DNA of 64,000 nucleotides. Origin: Candidatus Peregrinibacteria bacterium (GTDB lineage: Bacteria; Patescibacteriota; Gracilibacteria; UBA1369; JACRIC01). The position numbers were made by a program, and so were the translations under genes. Positions within the stretch are counted from its first letter, which is position 1; each line of letters begins with the position of its first letter. The notes beneath the pieces were generated by a model. The model saw nothing but the letters and a program-made list of their open reading frames with translations, was not told the origin of the DNA and made no database searches. The stretch is taken from assembly GCA_016188705.1 (NCBI GenBank), contig JACPHH010000028.1, positions 1 through 64,000 on the forward strand. The letters are read 5' to 3'. Below, in pieces: positions 27,020 through 35,614 of this stretch.

Positions 27020-27904
27020 TTAAAAAAGCTTTGTTTGTTCTGGAGCTGAATCAAGAGAAAGTTTTTTGAGCAAGCTTGTAAAATGAAGCGCTCGAAAGAA
27101 ATCTGGAACTCCTGTTTTCGCAAGGTCACGTACTTGGCACTGTTCGAAATGAAGTTCAACGGGAACGCTGGTATAAATCGTGGCCAATTTTTTACTTAAA
27201 AAAGCGGTATCTCGATCATTTTCAAGTTTTCGACGCGTTTTTTCGGGAATATTCGCGAGATTTTGATAGATATTTTCAAGAGAACCATAGGTTTCAAGAA
27301 GCGATTCTGCTGTTTTCGTGCCGATACCGCGCACTCCAGGAATATTATCGCTCGCGTCCCCTTTTAAACCTTTGAAATCTATTACCTGCGTCGGAGTAAC
27401 GTGGAGACGTTCTTGGACTTTTTCAGGAGTATAAAATTCAAATGCTTGAAAGCCCGGCGTGGCGACTGTTGTTACTTTATTGACTAATTGAAAAGTATCG
27501 AGATCGCCTGAAACAACAATAACTTCGACATCGTTTTTTTCGACGCCTTTTTTGGCAAGTGTCCCGAGAATATCATCTGCTTCGTAGCCCGGAGCTTCGT
27601 AAATTGGCACGCCGAGAGCCGTAACAAAGGCTTTGATTTTTGGAATTTGATCATACAGTTCTTGGGGCGTTTTTTTTCTAGTAGCCTTATATTCAGGGAA
27701 AGAATCGTGTCTGAAACATTTTTTTGAGCTGTCAAAAGCGACAGCCATATACTCCGGATTCATTTTTCGCAGAATATTCATGACAATGCTCGCGAATCCA
27801 TAAACGGCATTCACGAGCTCTCCCGATGGAGACGTCAGCGGAGGCAAAGCGTGAAAAGCTCGATGAAAAAGTGAATTTCCGTCGATAAGAACGAGTTTTT
27901 GCAT
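27020..27904 (-). CDS. Stand-alone 5'-3' exonuclease (PolA N-terminal type)
   Basis: The product matches the flap/5'-3' exonuclease domain of DNA polymerase I: LVLIDGNSLFHRAFHALPPL, the helical-arch segment AVAFDSSKKCFRHDSFPEYKATRKKTP, the acidic cluster APGYEADDILGTLA...VVSGDLDTFQLV, and the helix-hairpin-helix DFKGLKGDASDNIPGVRGIG. At about 294 residues it ends where the polymerase part would begin, so it is a free exonuclease for RNA-primer or flap removal. I chose the Met at 27904 because the family begins at this point; the frame extends nine codons upstream to 27931. Confidence 0.92.
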   Translation of the reverse strand: MQKLVLIDGNSLFHRAFHALPPLTSPSGELVNAVYGFASIVMNILRKMNPEYMAVAFDSSKKCFRHDSFPEYKATRKKTPQELYDQIPKIKAFVTALGVPIYEAPGYEADDILGTLAKKGVEKNDVEVIVVSGDLDTFQLVNKVTTVATPGFQAFEFYTPEKVQERLHVTPTQVIDFKGLKGDASDNIPGVRGIGTKTAESLLETYGSLENIYQNLANIPEKTRRKLENDRDTAFLSKKLATIYTSVPVELHFEQCQVRDLAKTGVPDFFRALHFTSLLKKLSLDSAPEQTKLF

Positions 27905-28004
27905 AAGTTTTTGAAGTACATGACGACTCATGAATTATAAAGAAATATCTGGAAAAAACATAGAATTTTTGTTATAATAATATAATTGATTCAGCATTGT
28001 AATA

Positions 28005-28547
28005 ATGGCGTTATCTCGAAAAAAACAGAATAAAATTTCCTTTCAAAAAACATTTCACTTGAATATTGATTCTGGAACGCCGCTCATTACGGTTTTTATC
28101 GATTATTTTCCTTTGGAAAAGAGAGAAATGTTGCCGCTTCTCATTGAAGGATTTTTGACGCTTCCTCTTCAGTTAGCAATTATTGAGCCCGCAAAAGATC
28201 TTTTAAAAAATGCCGTAAAATTGCCAAAAAATGGCAATGCTATTTTTATTTCCGAAAAAAGTATGGAACGGCTCTTTGAAGCGAGCGATATGGCACTTTT
28301 TCTCATGGAAACATATCACTCGTTTGTGCCGATAAAAAGCGCTCTGCGGTCAAAGGTTGTGCCTATCATGCAGGGTTTTTCAGAGCTGAAAAATCTTACA
28401 AATTACAATCCTGTAACGGAAAAAGGAAACAGTTTTCTTTTTGATCATTTTACTGCTTGGAATATTTTTGCGGAAGTAGTGAGGGCCTGTGAAAATTATC
28501 GTTTTCCTTATGACTGGAAAAATATCATAGAGCAGGGAAAAGAATAA
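28005..28547 (+). CDS. Degenerate glycogen-synthase (GT5)-like protein
   Basis: The 180 residues resemble the C-terminal GT-B half of glycogen/starch synthase. The helix LFEASDMALFLMETYHSFVPI matches the 'ADf.lmPS.fEPCGL' region, and GNSFLFDHFTAWNIFAEVVRAC matches 'GfvF......L..ai.rA'. The catalytic Glu-Pro-Cys-Gly motif is replaced by ETYHSF and the N-terminal half is absent, so normal synthase activity is unlikely. It may be a regulatory or structural relic. TATAAT (27973-27978) lies upstream. The homology is my reading of the pattern. Confidence 0.55.
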   Translation: MALSRKKQNKISFQKTFHLNIDSGTPLITVFIDYFPLEKREMLPLLIEGFLTLPLQLAIIEPAKDLLKNAVKLPKNGNAIFISEKSMERLFEASDMALFLMETYHSFVPIKSALRSKVVPIMQGFSELKNLTNYNPVTEKGNSFLFDHFTAWNIFAEVVRACENYRFPYDWKNIIEQGKE

Positions 28548-28604
28548 CGCGAATGACAGAAATATCAACTTTTCAGCCCCCAAGAATATTCTTTAATCCA
28601 GCTA

Positions 28605-28690
28605 TTTCCATGGGAAACTTCTGAAAAACGTGGTTTCATTAGGGAGTTTCTGAAAAACATCTTTTTTATTGTAATTTGCAAACTTCGCGC
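28605..28690. repeat. Family A fragments
   Basis: Two partial family A ends lie in tandem: GAAACTTCTGAAAAACGTGG and GGGAGTTTCTGAAAAACATC, followed by TTTGCAAACTTCGCGCGAAAA. The inner stems are not intact. They occupy the gap between two convergent genes. Confidence 0.45.
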
Positions 28691-28716
28691 GAAAATTTAT
28701 TTTTCTAAAGATGCCA

Positions 28717-29103
28717 TTATTGAAGCGTTCCATTTTTTCCTTCGCCTGTAATATTTTGAACAGTATTGAGTATTTCTCCAAAATCGATATATCGAATAAT
28801 ATCCAGACCCAAAGCCTTTCCGACTGTTGCGACGAGAACTACGGCAAGCACCGTAATAATAAGCCCGATAATCGCATGGCGGATTGTTCCGACTGCTTCT
28901 TTGATTTTAGCATCATCACCGCCTGAAAGAATAAATTTTATGCCTCCGTAAATGACGTAAAACACGCATAGGAGTCCGGCAAGAATAATGGCATAAGCAA
29001 TGCCGCGATTAATAATTTCGACTATGTTTATATTGGCAAGATTGGAAAAATCAATATTTTGCTGAGGAACAACGACTATCCATCGAAACAAATCCTGAAT
29101 CAT
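28717..29103 (-). CDS. VirB2/TrbC pilin-like two-helix membrane protein, paralogue 2
   Basis: The 128-residue protein has two membrane helices (about 34-58 and 76-100) joined by the loop GGIKFILSGGDDAKIKEAVGTIRHAI. This is the layout of the TrbC/VirB2-like 'pilin' proteins common in Patescibacteria. It ends with a short polar tail. It lies 4 bases after its paralogue (29108-29518), with which it shares VEIINRGIAY, GGDxxKIK and ALGLDIIRYI. Such proteins may form surface filaments or membrane channels, but this is not established. Confidence 0.75.
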   Translation of the reverse strand: MIQDLFRWIVVVPQQNIDFSNLANINIVEIINRGIAYAIILAGLLCVFYVIYGGIKFILSGGDDAKIKEAVGTIRHAIIGLIITVLAVVLVATVGKALGLDIIRYIDFGEILNTVQNITGEGKNGTLQ

Positions 29104-29107
29104 AGAC

Positions 29108-29518
29108 TTAGTCTAAGGTATCAACGCCGCTGGAACCGCCGGATTCTCCAATGCTGCGGACAGTATCAATAATATCGCCAAAATTAATATATCGAATAAT
29201 GTCGAGTCCAAGAGCCCGACCAACCGTGGCTACGGCAACAACAGCCAAAACCGTAATAATAAGACCAAATATCGAATAACGTATAGTACTTACCGCCTGT
29301 TTGATTTTTCCTTCATCCCCGCCTGAGAGAATAAAAGAAATACCGCCAATAAAGACGAAAATAACCGAAAGAAGACCAGCGACAATTATCGTATAGGCAA
29401 TACCTCGGTTAATAATTTCAACCACGTCATAGTTTTGGGCGGCTTCAACGATAGACTGAGCAGGCATAGGAATAAATAAAAAAATAATATTTATCAAGGG
29501 TTCCCTTAACTTTACCAA
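29108..29518 (-). CDS. VirB2/TrbC pilin-like two-helix membrane protein, paralogue 1
   Basis: This protein has the same plan as the next gene: an N-terminal hydrophobic leader ending around MPAQS, then two membrane helices separated by GGISFILSGGDEGKIKQAVSTIRYSI, then ALGLDIIRYINFGD. Translation could also begin at 29467 (MPAQSIVEAAQ), which would remove the leader. It is the first gene of a tandem duplicate pair transcribed together. Confidence 0.75.
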   Translation of the reverse strand: MVKLREPLINIIFLFIPMPAQSIVEAAQNYDVVEIINRGIAYTIIVAGLLSVIFVFIGGISFILSGGDEGKIKQAVSTIRYSIFGLIITVLAVVAVATVGRALGLDIIRYINFGDIIDTVRSIGESGGSSGVDTLD

Positions 29519-29585
29519 GAAATCTATTTAAAAATAGCACCCCCTCTGCGGATAGTATATACGGAATCCAAAAAGAAAACAAAAA

Positions 29586-29912
29586 TTATTCGTTATCGTC
29601 CGGAATACTGACAGCATTTTCCGTATCAGGTTCAACAATTTTCAGATTGACACGGGCGTTATGCTTGGATCCAATGACTCGGAGGAGAATTCGGAGTGAT
29701 TTGGCGGTTTGACCACTTTTTCCAATAACCTTGCCCATGTCATCCTTGCTTACTCGAAGGGTGATAAGCACTCCCATTTCATCAACGCTACGAGTCACCA
29801 CGACCTCTTCGGGTTTTTCTACGATCTGTTTGACTACCCATTCAATAAAATCACGATCCGGCCCCTGAGTAGGATCAGTATCAACGAGAGTTTGTGTGTC
29901 GTCGGCCATCAT
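29586..29912 (-). CDS. khpA: KH-domain RNA-binding protein KhpA
   Basis: The single type II KH domain shows RVSKDDMGKVIGKSGQTAKSLRILL, with the GKSG loop that contacts RNA, followed by ARVNLKIVEPD. KhpA (YlqC) binds RNA and pairs with KhpB in many bacteria. The order rpsP-khpA is conserved widely and is found here, with rpsP 45 bases upstream. Length is slightly above the usual 75-85 residues because of N- and C-terminal acidic tails. Confidence 0.92.
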   Translation of the reverse strand: MMADDTQTLVDTDPTQGPDRDFIEWVVKQIVEKPEEVVVTRSVDEMGVLITLRVSKDDMGKVIGKSGQTAKSLRILLRVIGSKHNARVNLKIVEPDTENAVSIPDDNE

Positions 29913-29957
29913 AATTCGGTGTTAAAAAAATAAAATATGCAAAACGAGCGCAAATTT

Positions 29958-30353
29958 TTATACTGTGTCTTTTGATGCCGCATCTTTTGATACTGCTGAT
30001 GCCACGGGCTTTTTTGAAGCTTCTGGAGCGTTAGATTGAGCGTCTGCTCCTGCCGCTTTCATCTCTTTTTTATTTTTATGTTGAAAATTGCGCGGTCCGA
30101 TGTAGCGTTCCATATTTTGCATGCCGGCGCGTTTTAAAAGAGAAGCGATGCTATCAGTAGGCTGAGCTCCGCGTGAAATCCAAAAATGAACACGCTCTTG
30201 GTCAAAATGAATGTCTTTGTTTGGAGAAGTAGGGTTATAATGGCCCAAAACTTCAGTTATTTTTCCTTTAATGGGGTTTCTCGCTTCGGCCACAACAATA
30301 CGAAATTTTGGCTGATTTCTGCGACCTGTTCGAGAGAGTCGTATTCTGAGCAA
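29958..30353 (-). CDS. rpsP: 30S ribosomal protein bS16
   Basis: The N-terminal 80 residues are typical bS16: MLRIRLSRTGRRNQPKFRIVV, then IEVLGHYNP-like EVLGHYNPTSP and the GAQPTDSIASLLKRAG motif. A Lys/Ala/Ser-rich tail of about 45 residues extends the protein to 131. It assembles early into the small ribosomal subunit. It is first of the rpsP-khpA pair. Confidence 0.97.
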   Translation of the reverse strand: MLRIRLSRTGRRNQPKFRIVVAEARNPIKGKITEVLGHYNPTSPNKDIHFDQERVHFWISRGAQPTDSIASLLKRAGMQNMERYIGPRNFQHKNKKEMKAAGADAQSNAPEASKKPVASAVSKDAASKDTV

Positions 30354-30445
30354 GTTACAATATTCATTAAAAAATAAAACAATGCATTTAGAAATGCAGA
30401 AAGTATGCTAGCAGAATGCTTATGAGGGGTCAAGTCTCTTTTTTG

Positions 30446-30571
30446 TAATCGCCCACTGTTTTTTTTTAAAAAGAGGGCGGGGACTACCATTTGAGCGCAT
30501 AGCGAAGCGTAGCGAGAATGGAGTTCCCGCCCTCTTTTATCTGAACAAAAAGCAACAGAGGTGGGCAGTTA
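30446..30571. repeat. Family D repeat, copy 3 (most complete)
   Basis: The element has nested inverted repeats: outer TAATCGCCCACTGTT with AACAGAGGTGGGCAGTTA, inner AAAAGAGGGCGGGGACT with AGTTCCCGCCCTCTTTT. Between them is CCATTTGAGCGCATAGCGAA and GCGTAGCGAGAATGG. Copies 1 (16739-16830) and 2 (26918-27010) share the core. Its right end includes the TAA stop codon of the DciA-like gene (30569-30571). Confidence 0.75.
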
Positions 30572-30886
30572 TTGTTTTTCAAGAACGACCGTTTCTATGA
30601 TGGTGCGGACATCTCGAATGGCATCTTTACCAAAACGTTTATTCAATAGTTCAATGAGTTCTTTTTTATGAAAAAAAATTTCCTGAGCAGCTGGAGACGA
30701 TGAAACCGAAAGAGTCAGAATTTTCGATTGATAGTGTTTCGGTTCAACTTCTCGCAGAGCATAATCACCCAAAACTTCCGCGCGAATTTGCCGAAAAACT
30801 TCACAAACAAGAGCGGCGTTAAGAGTGCGTTCCATTTCAATTTTTCGAGTCGCGCGTGGTAAAAGGTCTTTAAGTTGAGTAAACAT
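30569..30886 (-). CDS. DciA-like (DUF721) protein
   Basis: DciA is the ancestral loader of the replicative helicase DnaB. The protein shows the DUF721 pattern: LKDLLPRATRKIEMERTLNAALVCEVFRQI, then a strand segment SKILTLSVSSSPAAQEIFFHKKELIELLNKRFG and a final IRDVRTIIE. I start it at the Met at 30886 (MFTQLKDL) because the preceding 14 codons are not family-like; the frame opens at 30928. The stop codon is shared with a family D repeat. Function is inferred from the family. Confidence 0.7.
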   Translation of the reverse strand: MFTQLKDLLPRATRKIEMERTLNAALVCEVFRQIRAEVLGDYALREVEPKHYQSKILTLSVSSSPAAQEIFFHKKELIELLNKRFGKDAIRDVRTIIETVVLEKQ

Positions 30887-31012
30887 GAAAGTGTAAGGGT
30901 TAATGATCGCAAAAAACTTTGAAATCATATTTATAAGGGCTTTTTTTACTTTTGTTTATAGATTTATGCTCTTTGGAATAATTATTCTTATTTTAAAAAT
31001 TGCATGATAACA

Positions 31013-32140
31013 CTACCGAGTATAAAGCCTTCGAATTTCTTCCGCCATGATTTTCCATGAAAAATCTTTCACGCGAATTTTCCCGCGTTCTTTTAATGTT
31101 GAAAGGAGTTTTTCATTTTCCAGCATATAATGAATAGTATTGGCAATATCACGATAGTTATCCGGATTAAAAAAACGCGCGTTTCCATCTCCTGCAATTT
31201 CCGGCAAGCAGGAACGATTTGAAGAGGCGACTGGGGTGCCACAGGCAAAAGCTTCAAGAATATTGAGACCAAAGCCTTCATAAAAAGAAGGCTGAACGTA
31301 AATTGCGGCAGCATTGTAAAGCTGTACGAGGTTTTTTTCGTTGACGAGCCCGGGAAATCGAACAAAATTTTCAAGAGAAAGTTCGCGTACAGTGGCTTTG
31401 ACTTCGGGATAAGCCGAATCTTCTCGTCCGGTAAGAACGAGTAAAATGTCGTGATGATAGCTTGTTCGAAGGCTGTGAAAAGCCCGAATGAGATTGACAA
31501 GATTTTTATGATTTCTCCAAACTCCTGCGTAGAAAAGAAAAGGCTTATTGAGGTCATATTTTGATCGCGCTTCTTGCGCGTCTTTTTCAGGAAGCATTCG
31601 AAATTCCTCTCCAACTCCTTCGTAAATAATGCGTATTTTGCTTTCAGGAAGCCGAAAAAGTTTCAGAAGGTCGAGTTTGGTATTTTCTGAAACCGCGATA
31701 ATGGAGCGCGCTTTTTTTACAATGGAACTGAGAGTGAGATTATAGCCCCAGCGATGCCAGGGTTTGGTCATTTTCTTGCCGGGATAAAAGGAAAGAATGA
31801 GGTCGTGGATGGTGACAACGCAAGGTTTTTTATAAAAAATAGGCGCGTTAAAATGAGTAAAATGCATAAGATCGAGTTTCGCGTCATGAAGAAGTCGCAA
31901 AAATTTCGTCTGTTCACTGAAAGAATAATGATGGGCATTCACGTGAATTTTTGTAAAATACGGCGGTACAGCCTGAAAAAGATCATATTCGGGATCATTG
32001 AAAAAAAGAACATATTGATTTTGTTCCTCCTTCGGAAGGGTTTTTTCTATAATGCCGAGGTGCCGAACAAGCTCAAAAACATAGCGCCCGATACCCGTAA
32101 ACGAGCTTGAATACATCCGACAATCAATTCCAATGCGCAT
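31013..32140 (-). CDS. Family 4 glycosyltransferase
   Basis: The 375-residue GT-B enzyme begins MRIGIDCRMYSSSFTGIGRYVFELV with the GIGRY loop. Its second half has FLFYAGVWRNHKNLVNLIRAF, LTGREDS, FPGLVNEKNLVQLYNAA and the donor-binding FYEGFGLNILEAFACGTPVASS (E-x7-E). It likely transfers a sugar from a nucleotide donor to a cell-surface glycan; donor and acceptor cannot be read. It stands alone between the DciA-like gene and a tRNA. Confidence 0.92.
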   Translation of the reverse strand: MRIGIDCRMYSSSFTGIGRYVFELVRHLGIIEKTLPKEEQNQYVLFFNDPEYDLFQAVPPYFTKIHVNAHHYSFSEQTKFLRLLHDAKLDLMHFTHFNAPIFYKKPCVVTIHDLILSFYPGKKMTKPWHRWGYNLTLSSIVKKARSIIAVSENTKLDLLKLFRLPESKIRIIYEGVGEEFRMLPEKDAQEARSKYDLNKPFLFYAGVWRNHKNLVNLIRAFHSLRTSYHHDILLVLTGREDSAYPEVKATVRELSLENFVRFPGLVNEKNLVQLYNAAAIYVQPSFYEGFGLNILEAFACGTPVASSNRSCLPEIAGDGNARFFNPDNYRDIANTIHYMLENEKLLSTLKERGKIRVKDFSWKIMAEEIRRLYTR

Positions 32141-32475
32141 AAAGTGAGAAAAAGACGTAAGCGTAACAAAGTTTTTCTATAGTTCTTTTATTTAAAACGC
32201 ATCCATACTACAGAGATTTTCCTAGAATATGTTTAGAATATGTATTGATGGATAAATTTTACAAATCATATGCCCTTTTTGATCCTGCCGAGTATTCGAG
32301 CGACAATCTCCCTCCTGCCAGCGATATGTGCTTTTATTCAAAGTAATGTGCGTATAATCTTATTTGTGAACACTGCTTAGGCATTATAAAGGAGAACTTG
32401 CGAAGAATAAAAGAGTCCGTTATCATATTTCCGCTTTCAAAACCGCTTAATCAAGTGGAAAAATAAAAATACCGT
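32141..32475. repeat. Intergenic region with decayed family B and C repeats
   Basis: Between the glycosyltransferase and tRNA-Asp, bases about 32276-32352 (TTTTTGATCCTGCCGAGTAT, CGAGCGACAA, CCAGCGATATGTGCTTTTAT, TGCGTATAATC) are a degraded match to the family B element at 51154-51261. A family C motif follows (32366-32380). No gene is supported here. Confidence 0.6.
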
Positions 32476-32552
32476 GGGACGGTAGCTCAGTTGGTTAGAG
32501 CGCATGCCTGTCACGCATGAGGTCGCGGGTTCAAATCCCGTCCGTCCCGCCA
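32476..32552 (+). tRNA. tRNA-Asp (GTC)
   Basis: The cloverleaf folds cleanly: acceptor GGGACGG/CCGTCCC, D-arm GCTC-AGTTGGTTAGA-GCG, anticodon stem CATGC/GCATG with loop CTGTCAC (anticodon GTC), T-arm GCGGG-TTCAAAT-CCCGT, discriminator G and an encoded CCA (32550-32552). The accessory region begins just downstream, and tRNA genes are common integration points. Confidence 0.97.
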
Positions 32553-32634
32553 GAGAAAAATATTGCAAATCAAAAAAAAATACGAACCACTTTTTCTGTT
32601 TTATTTACAGAATTTTATTTAAAAAACTGGCATC

Positions 32635-33750
32635 TCAAATATCATAAGCTTTCATGTTACTCAATCTCGGAGTTACTTCTTGATATTTTTTTTGACTTCC
32701 AAGTCCTGTCCAATGGGGATTAGCCAACAAAGCCACTTCTGGAGTGATGTGTTTTGCAACCTCAAGCAATGATGTAATGTTAACAGGAAGTCGTTGGTCC
32801 GCCTGTGCTCTATCTTTAAAACTCAAAAGTGGAATTTTTGTAGAGAAATCAATTTGCCGTTCAGGAGAGAGTCTCCCTTGAGATAATTCTAAAAACAATT
32901 GGATGGCTTCATAATAATCCTTCAATTCAGTAAAAGCAGAAGCATTACCTTCTAAAAAATTTGCTGAAGCATGGCAGTATAATTGCAGATCCAATAATGC
33001 AAAACCGAGGAGCCTGTGGCATAGAGATATCTGTTCTATTTTGTCGGATGCTTGAATAAAACTCATGAAGCAATTTTGAACGCGAGAAAATATTGTTCGA
33101 TAATCAGGAATCGATGACTGATTTGGACGTGAGGTCAGATTTCTACGCTCAAAAATTTCCTGTGCCGAATTCAAACTAGTAAGAAATCTTTCATAAGAAT
33201 TGAGAGTCTTATAAATCTTTCTCTCCCGCTGAGTGGGGCGTGGAGGAGCTTGTGGCCGTTCTGGAAGAGCCACTGCTTGATGCACGGTATTCCAACATTG
33301 TGCTTGAGTATCATCAACAACTCTACAAATCTCAATTATTGAGTCAACTATTCTTCTTAAGCATTGTGCGACACTCACAATATACAACTCTTCTCCACTT
33401 GGAGATGATGGGGCAGATATAGCGTCTGCACCATCTCGATGATATGTGCCAGAATACCCGGATCTGTAAAATTCCATTACTGGATCATGCTCTAAAAAAT
33501 GTAAAACTTGCGTCAAAAGACTTTCTGCGGCATCTGCAGAAGGCAACTGGAAAGAAAATATTTGAGTTTTCATTTTTACGAACTGCTCAGTAAAGTCTGC
33601 AGCTTTTTTTGATGCGCCATTATCTAAACCAAAAGGAGGCTCATTGTTCTGAATAAAGTTACCTAAAAAATTAATTACAAAAGTTAGATCACTTACGATA
33701 CTATCTTTTGAGGGCATGATTTCTATCATCTTTATTACTGATATTTCCAT
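32635..33750 (-). CDS. Unrecognised helical protein of the ATP-grasp island
   Basis: The 371-residue protein is predicted mainly helical, with no signal peptide or membrane segment. A Pro-rich stretch (PERPQAPPRPTQRERK, near 170) divides it. I recognise no domain. It is divergent from the ATP-grasp gene, sharing a 190-base promoter gap. Its codon use is more even and less A-rich than that of the core genes, like its two large neighbours, which suggests they entered together. A substrate, scaffold or partner protein for the ATP-grasp enzyme is one possibility, not shown by sequence. Confidence 0.65.
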   Translation of the reverse strand: MEISVIKMIEIMPSKDSIVSDLTFVINFLGNFIQNNEPPFGLDNGASKKAADFTEQFVKMKTQIFSFQLPSADAAESLLTQVLHFLEHDPVMEFYRSGYSGTYHRDGADAISAPSSPSGEELYIVSVAQCLRRIVDSIIEICRVVDDTQAQCWNTVHQAVALPERPQAPPRPTQRERKIYKTLNSYERFLTSLNSAQEIFERRNLTSRPNQSSIPDYRTIFSRVQNCFMSFIQASDKIEQISLCHRLLGFALLDLQLYCHASANFLEGNASAFTELKDYYEAIQLFLELSQGRLSPERQIDFSTKIPLLSFKDRAQADQRLPVNITSLLEVAKHITPEVALLANPHWTGLGSQKKYQEVTPRLSNMKAYDI

Positions 33751-33891
33751 ATATAAATATTAAAAAAATACGAACAACATACAAACGACACACATTTCCC
33801 TACTCCAGGAAGTGAATATAAATGATTATGAAAAAAAGTCAAGCAAGGTTGGACATTTTTCAAGCCTTGTGAGCAATTACGGGATTTGCGC

Positions 33892-33919
33892 TTGCAAAAA
33901 AGCCATCATCCTGTATGGT
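33892..33919 (+). promoter_or_regulatory. Possible promoter of the ATP-grasp gene
   Basis: TTGCAA (33892-33897), a 16-base spacer and TATGGT (33914-33919) give a moderate sigma70-type match 23 bases before ATG 33942. Confidence 0.35.
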
Positions 33920-33941
33920 AATAATCCTATAAATAACTACA

Positions 33942-35228
33942 ATGGCTATAGAAAATAGGCCAATCGAGACAATAGGTGATGTTGGAACCATTTCAGAACT
34001 ATATGGTAAAGATTTAGATCAGGGTGATGAGCTGCTACTTCCATATCCTACTTCAGATCCAGCGCGAGATAGCGATCCAAATCAAGATAAATTCTACATT
34101 CAAGATGGGAGTACTGCAGACGTAAGAGTTTCTAATGGCACAAGAAGAGTATTAGAACCTGGCAGACACGCTGCTCTTTTAGGTAGAGGCATTAAAGGTC
34201 TGGTTACTCAACCAATACCAGACGTATTGATTGCCTGCCTTAAGGACCAATTCGATTTTGATCCAGAAACAGTGGAGGTTTTACCACCTGAGACATATTG
34301 CGACGTGATCAATGCCGAACAAAGAAGAGTATTGACACTTTTTCCATACGATCGCATCCACAAAGACCGTTGCGTGATTGATCCAGAGAAACACTATAGA
34401 TTGTTGAGTAAAGAGTGGTTAATAACCGGTGAATTCCCTAGCCCTGAATCTCATATAATGAATTTTGATAATGATCTTGAAAGTGTGATAACAGGAATAA
34501 GAATGTTGCTTAAAACCCCTCGTCTGGTAAAAACATTACATGGACTTTCTGGTGATGGACAAAAAATTGCTCGTGAACCCAAAGACTTATCAGCAGCTTT
34601 GGATTTCATAGAAGCTTATGCTCGTTATCAGCCATTAGAAAAAATAATTTTACAGGATCTAATACCCCATACAATTAATCACGGTATTCAGTTTTATTTA
34701 AGTAAAAGCGGTACAATAAGGCTTATGGGAGTGGCAAATCAAGTAGTTGATCGAGAAGGACACTATATGGGTGGTTTGGTGAATTATGACGAGAATATTC
34801 CAGCAGCCTATACTCCAATCATTCAACGTGCGGCCTCTTTATGTTTTCAGGCAGGTTATTTTGGCATTGTTGGCCTCGATATTATTACTGATCAACGTGA
34901 TGACGAGCCAAAAGTCATAGATGCAAATCTTCGATTGACTGGTATGACTCCCGCGTATCTTCTCAAGCCTAAACTAACAAGTACTGGTAATAGTCGAGCC
35001 CTCCTCTCAACAGAATTTATATCTCATCGGCCATTAGACGAGACTCTTGCTGCTTGTAGAACAGCAATGAATTATAATATATTAGCCGTGCTTTCAGCTT
35101 TGCAAGTCGATGGAAGTCGAACCAAAGTGTACGGTGTAATTGCTGGTAAAGATGAGGGGTCACTTGCTAAAAATCGTAAAAGAATTGAAAATTGTGGTCT
35201 TGTTATCCCTGGTAAATGGGAAAATTGA
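33942..35228 (+). CDS. ATP-grasp ligase, PGM1/peptide-ligase-like
   Basis: ATP-grasp enzymes join a carboxylate to an amine through an acyl phosphate. A pre-ATP-grasp domain (about 1-170, with VLPPETYCDVINAEQRR) is followed by the ATP-binding fold: HYRLLSKEWLITGEFPSPES, the Lys/Gly-rich loop RLVKTLHGLSGDGQKI, IILQDLIPHTINHGIQF, and the metal site FGIVGLDIIT...PKVIDANLRLTGMTPAYLL (D-x-N-L-R). The 'SGxG' loop and 'NLR.tG.TP' ending resemble PGM1-type peptide ligases that make pheganomycin-like products. The substrate is unknown. It lies between two divergent unrecognised genes. Confidence is high for the superfamily and low for the PGM1 subgroup. Confidence 0.8.
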   Translation: MAIENRPIETIGDVGTISELYGKDLDQGDELLLPYPTSDPARDSDPNQDKFYIQDGSTADVRVSNGTRRVLEPGRHAALLGRGIKGLVTQPIPDVLIACLKDQFDFDPETVEVLPPETYCDVINAEQRRVLTLFPYDRIHKDRCVIDPEKHYRLLSKEWLITGEFPSPESHIMNFDNDLESVITGIRMLLKTPRLVKTLHGLSGDGQKIAREPKDLSAALDFIEAYARYQPLEKIILQDLIPHTINHGIQFYLSKSGTIRLMGVANQVVDREGHYMGGLVNYDENIPAAYTPIIQRAASLCFQAGYFGIVGLDIITDQRDDEPKVIDANLRLTGMTPAYLLKPKLTSTGNSRALLSTEFISHRPLDETLAACRTAMNYNILAVLSALQVDGSRTKVYGVIAGKDEGSLAKNRKRIENCGLVIPGKWEN

Positions 35229-35280
35229 TCACACAATCTCGATTCGCACTTCGCTCCATAAAGTAATTTTTCATAAGACT

Positions 35281-35421
35281 TCAACGCTTTGCCTCTATCT
35301 TTTTCATTTGCTTGTACTTCTTCATTAAATCCATTTGTTCTTTATTCGCGGCGCGGATGGCTTTTTTGATAATTCGTTTTTTATCTTTTTCCGGCAAGGT
35401 AAAAAATTGAGAGGAATTCAT
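35281..35421 (-). CDS. Small basic helical protein (46 aa)
   Basis: A short frame on the minus strand starts at ATG (35419-35421) and stops at TGA (35281-35283). It encodes MNSSQFFTLPEKDKKRIIKK followed by an Ala/Asn-Lys-Glu-Gln helix and a Lys-rich end. The even helix-forming pattern and A-rich codons like the core genes suggest a real gene. I do not know its family. It lies in a gap between two island genes. Confidence 0.5.
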   Translation of the reverse strand: MNSSQFFTLPEKDKKRIIKKAIRAANKEQMDLMKKYKQMKKIEAKR

Positions 35422-35614
35422 GATTTTTTAGTTAGTCATTTTTGAGGCGCCTGTATACAAAATTCCATAATATTTTATATAAAACAACAGACTTTAAATC
35501 AACAATTTCGTTTATTGAATTAAGTAAATCATCCAAAAAATACGTTCTAACATTGTCTACTGCGCCCCGACAATTCGATAAAACGGTAATAAATTCAAAA
35601 TTTGAGATACAAAA

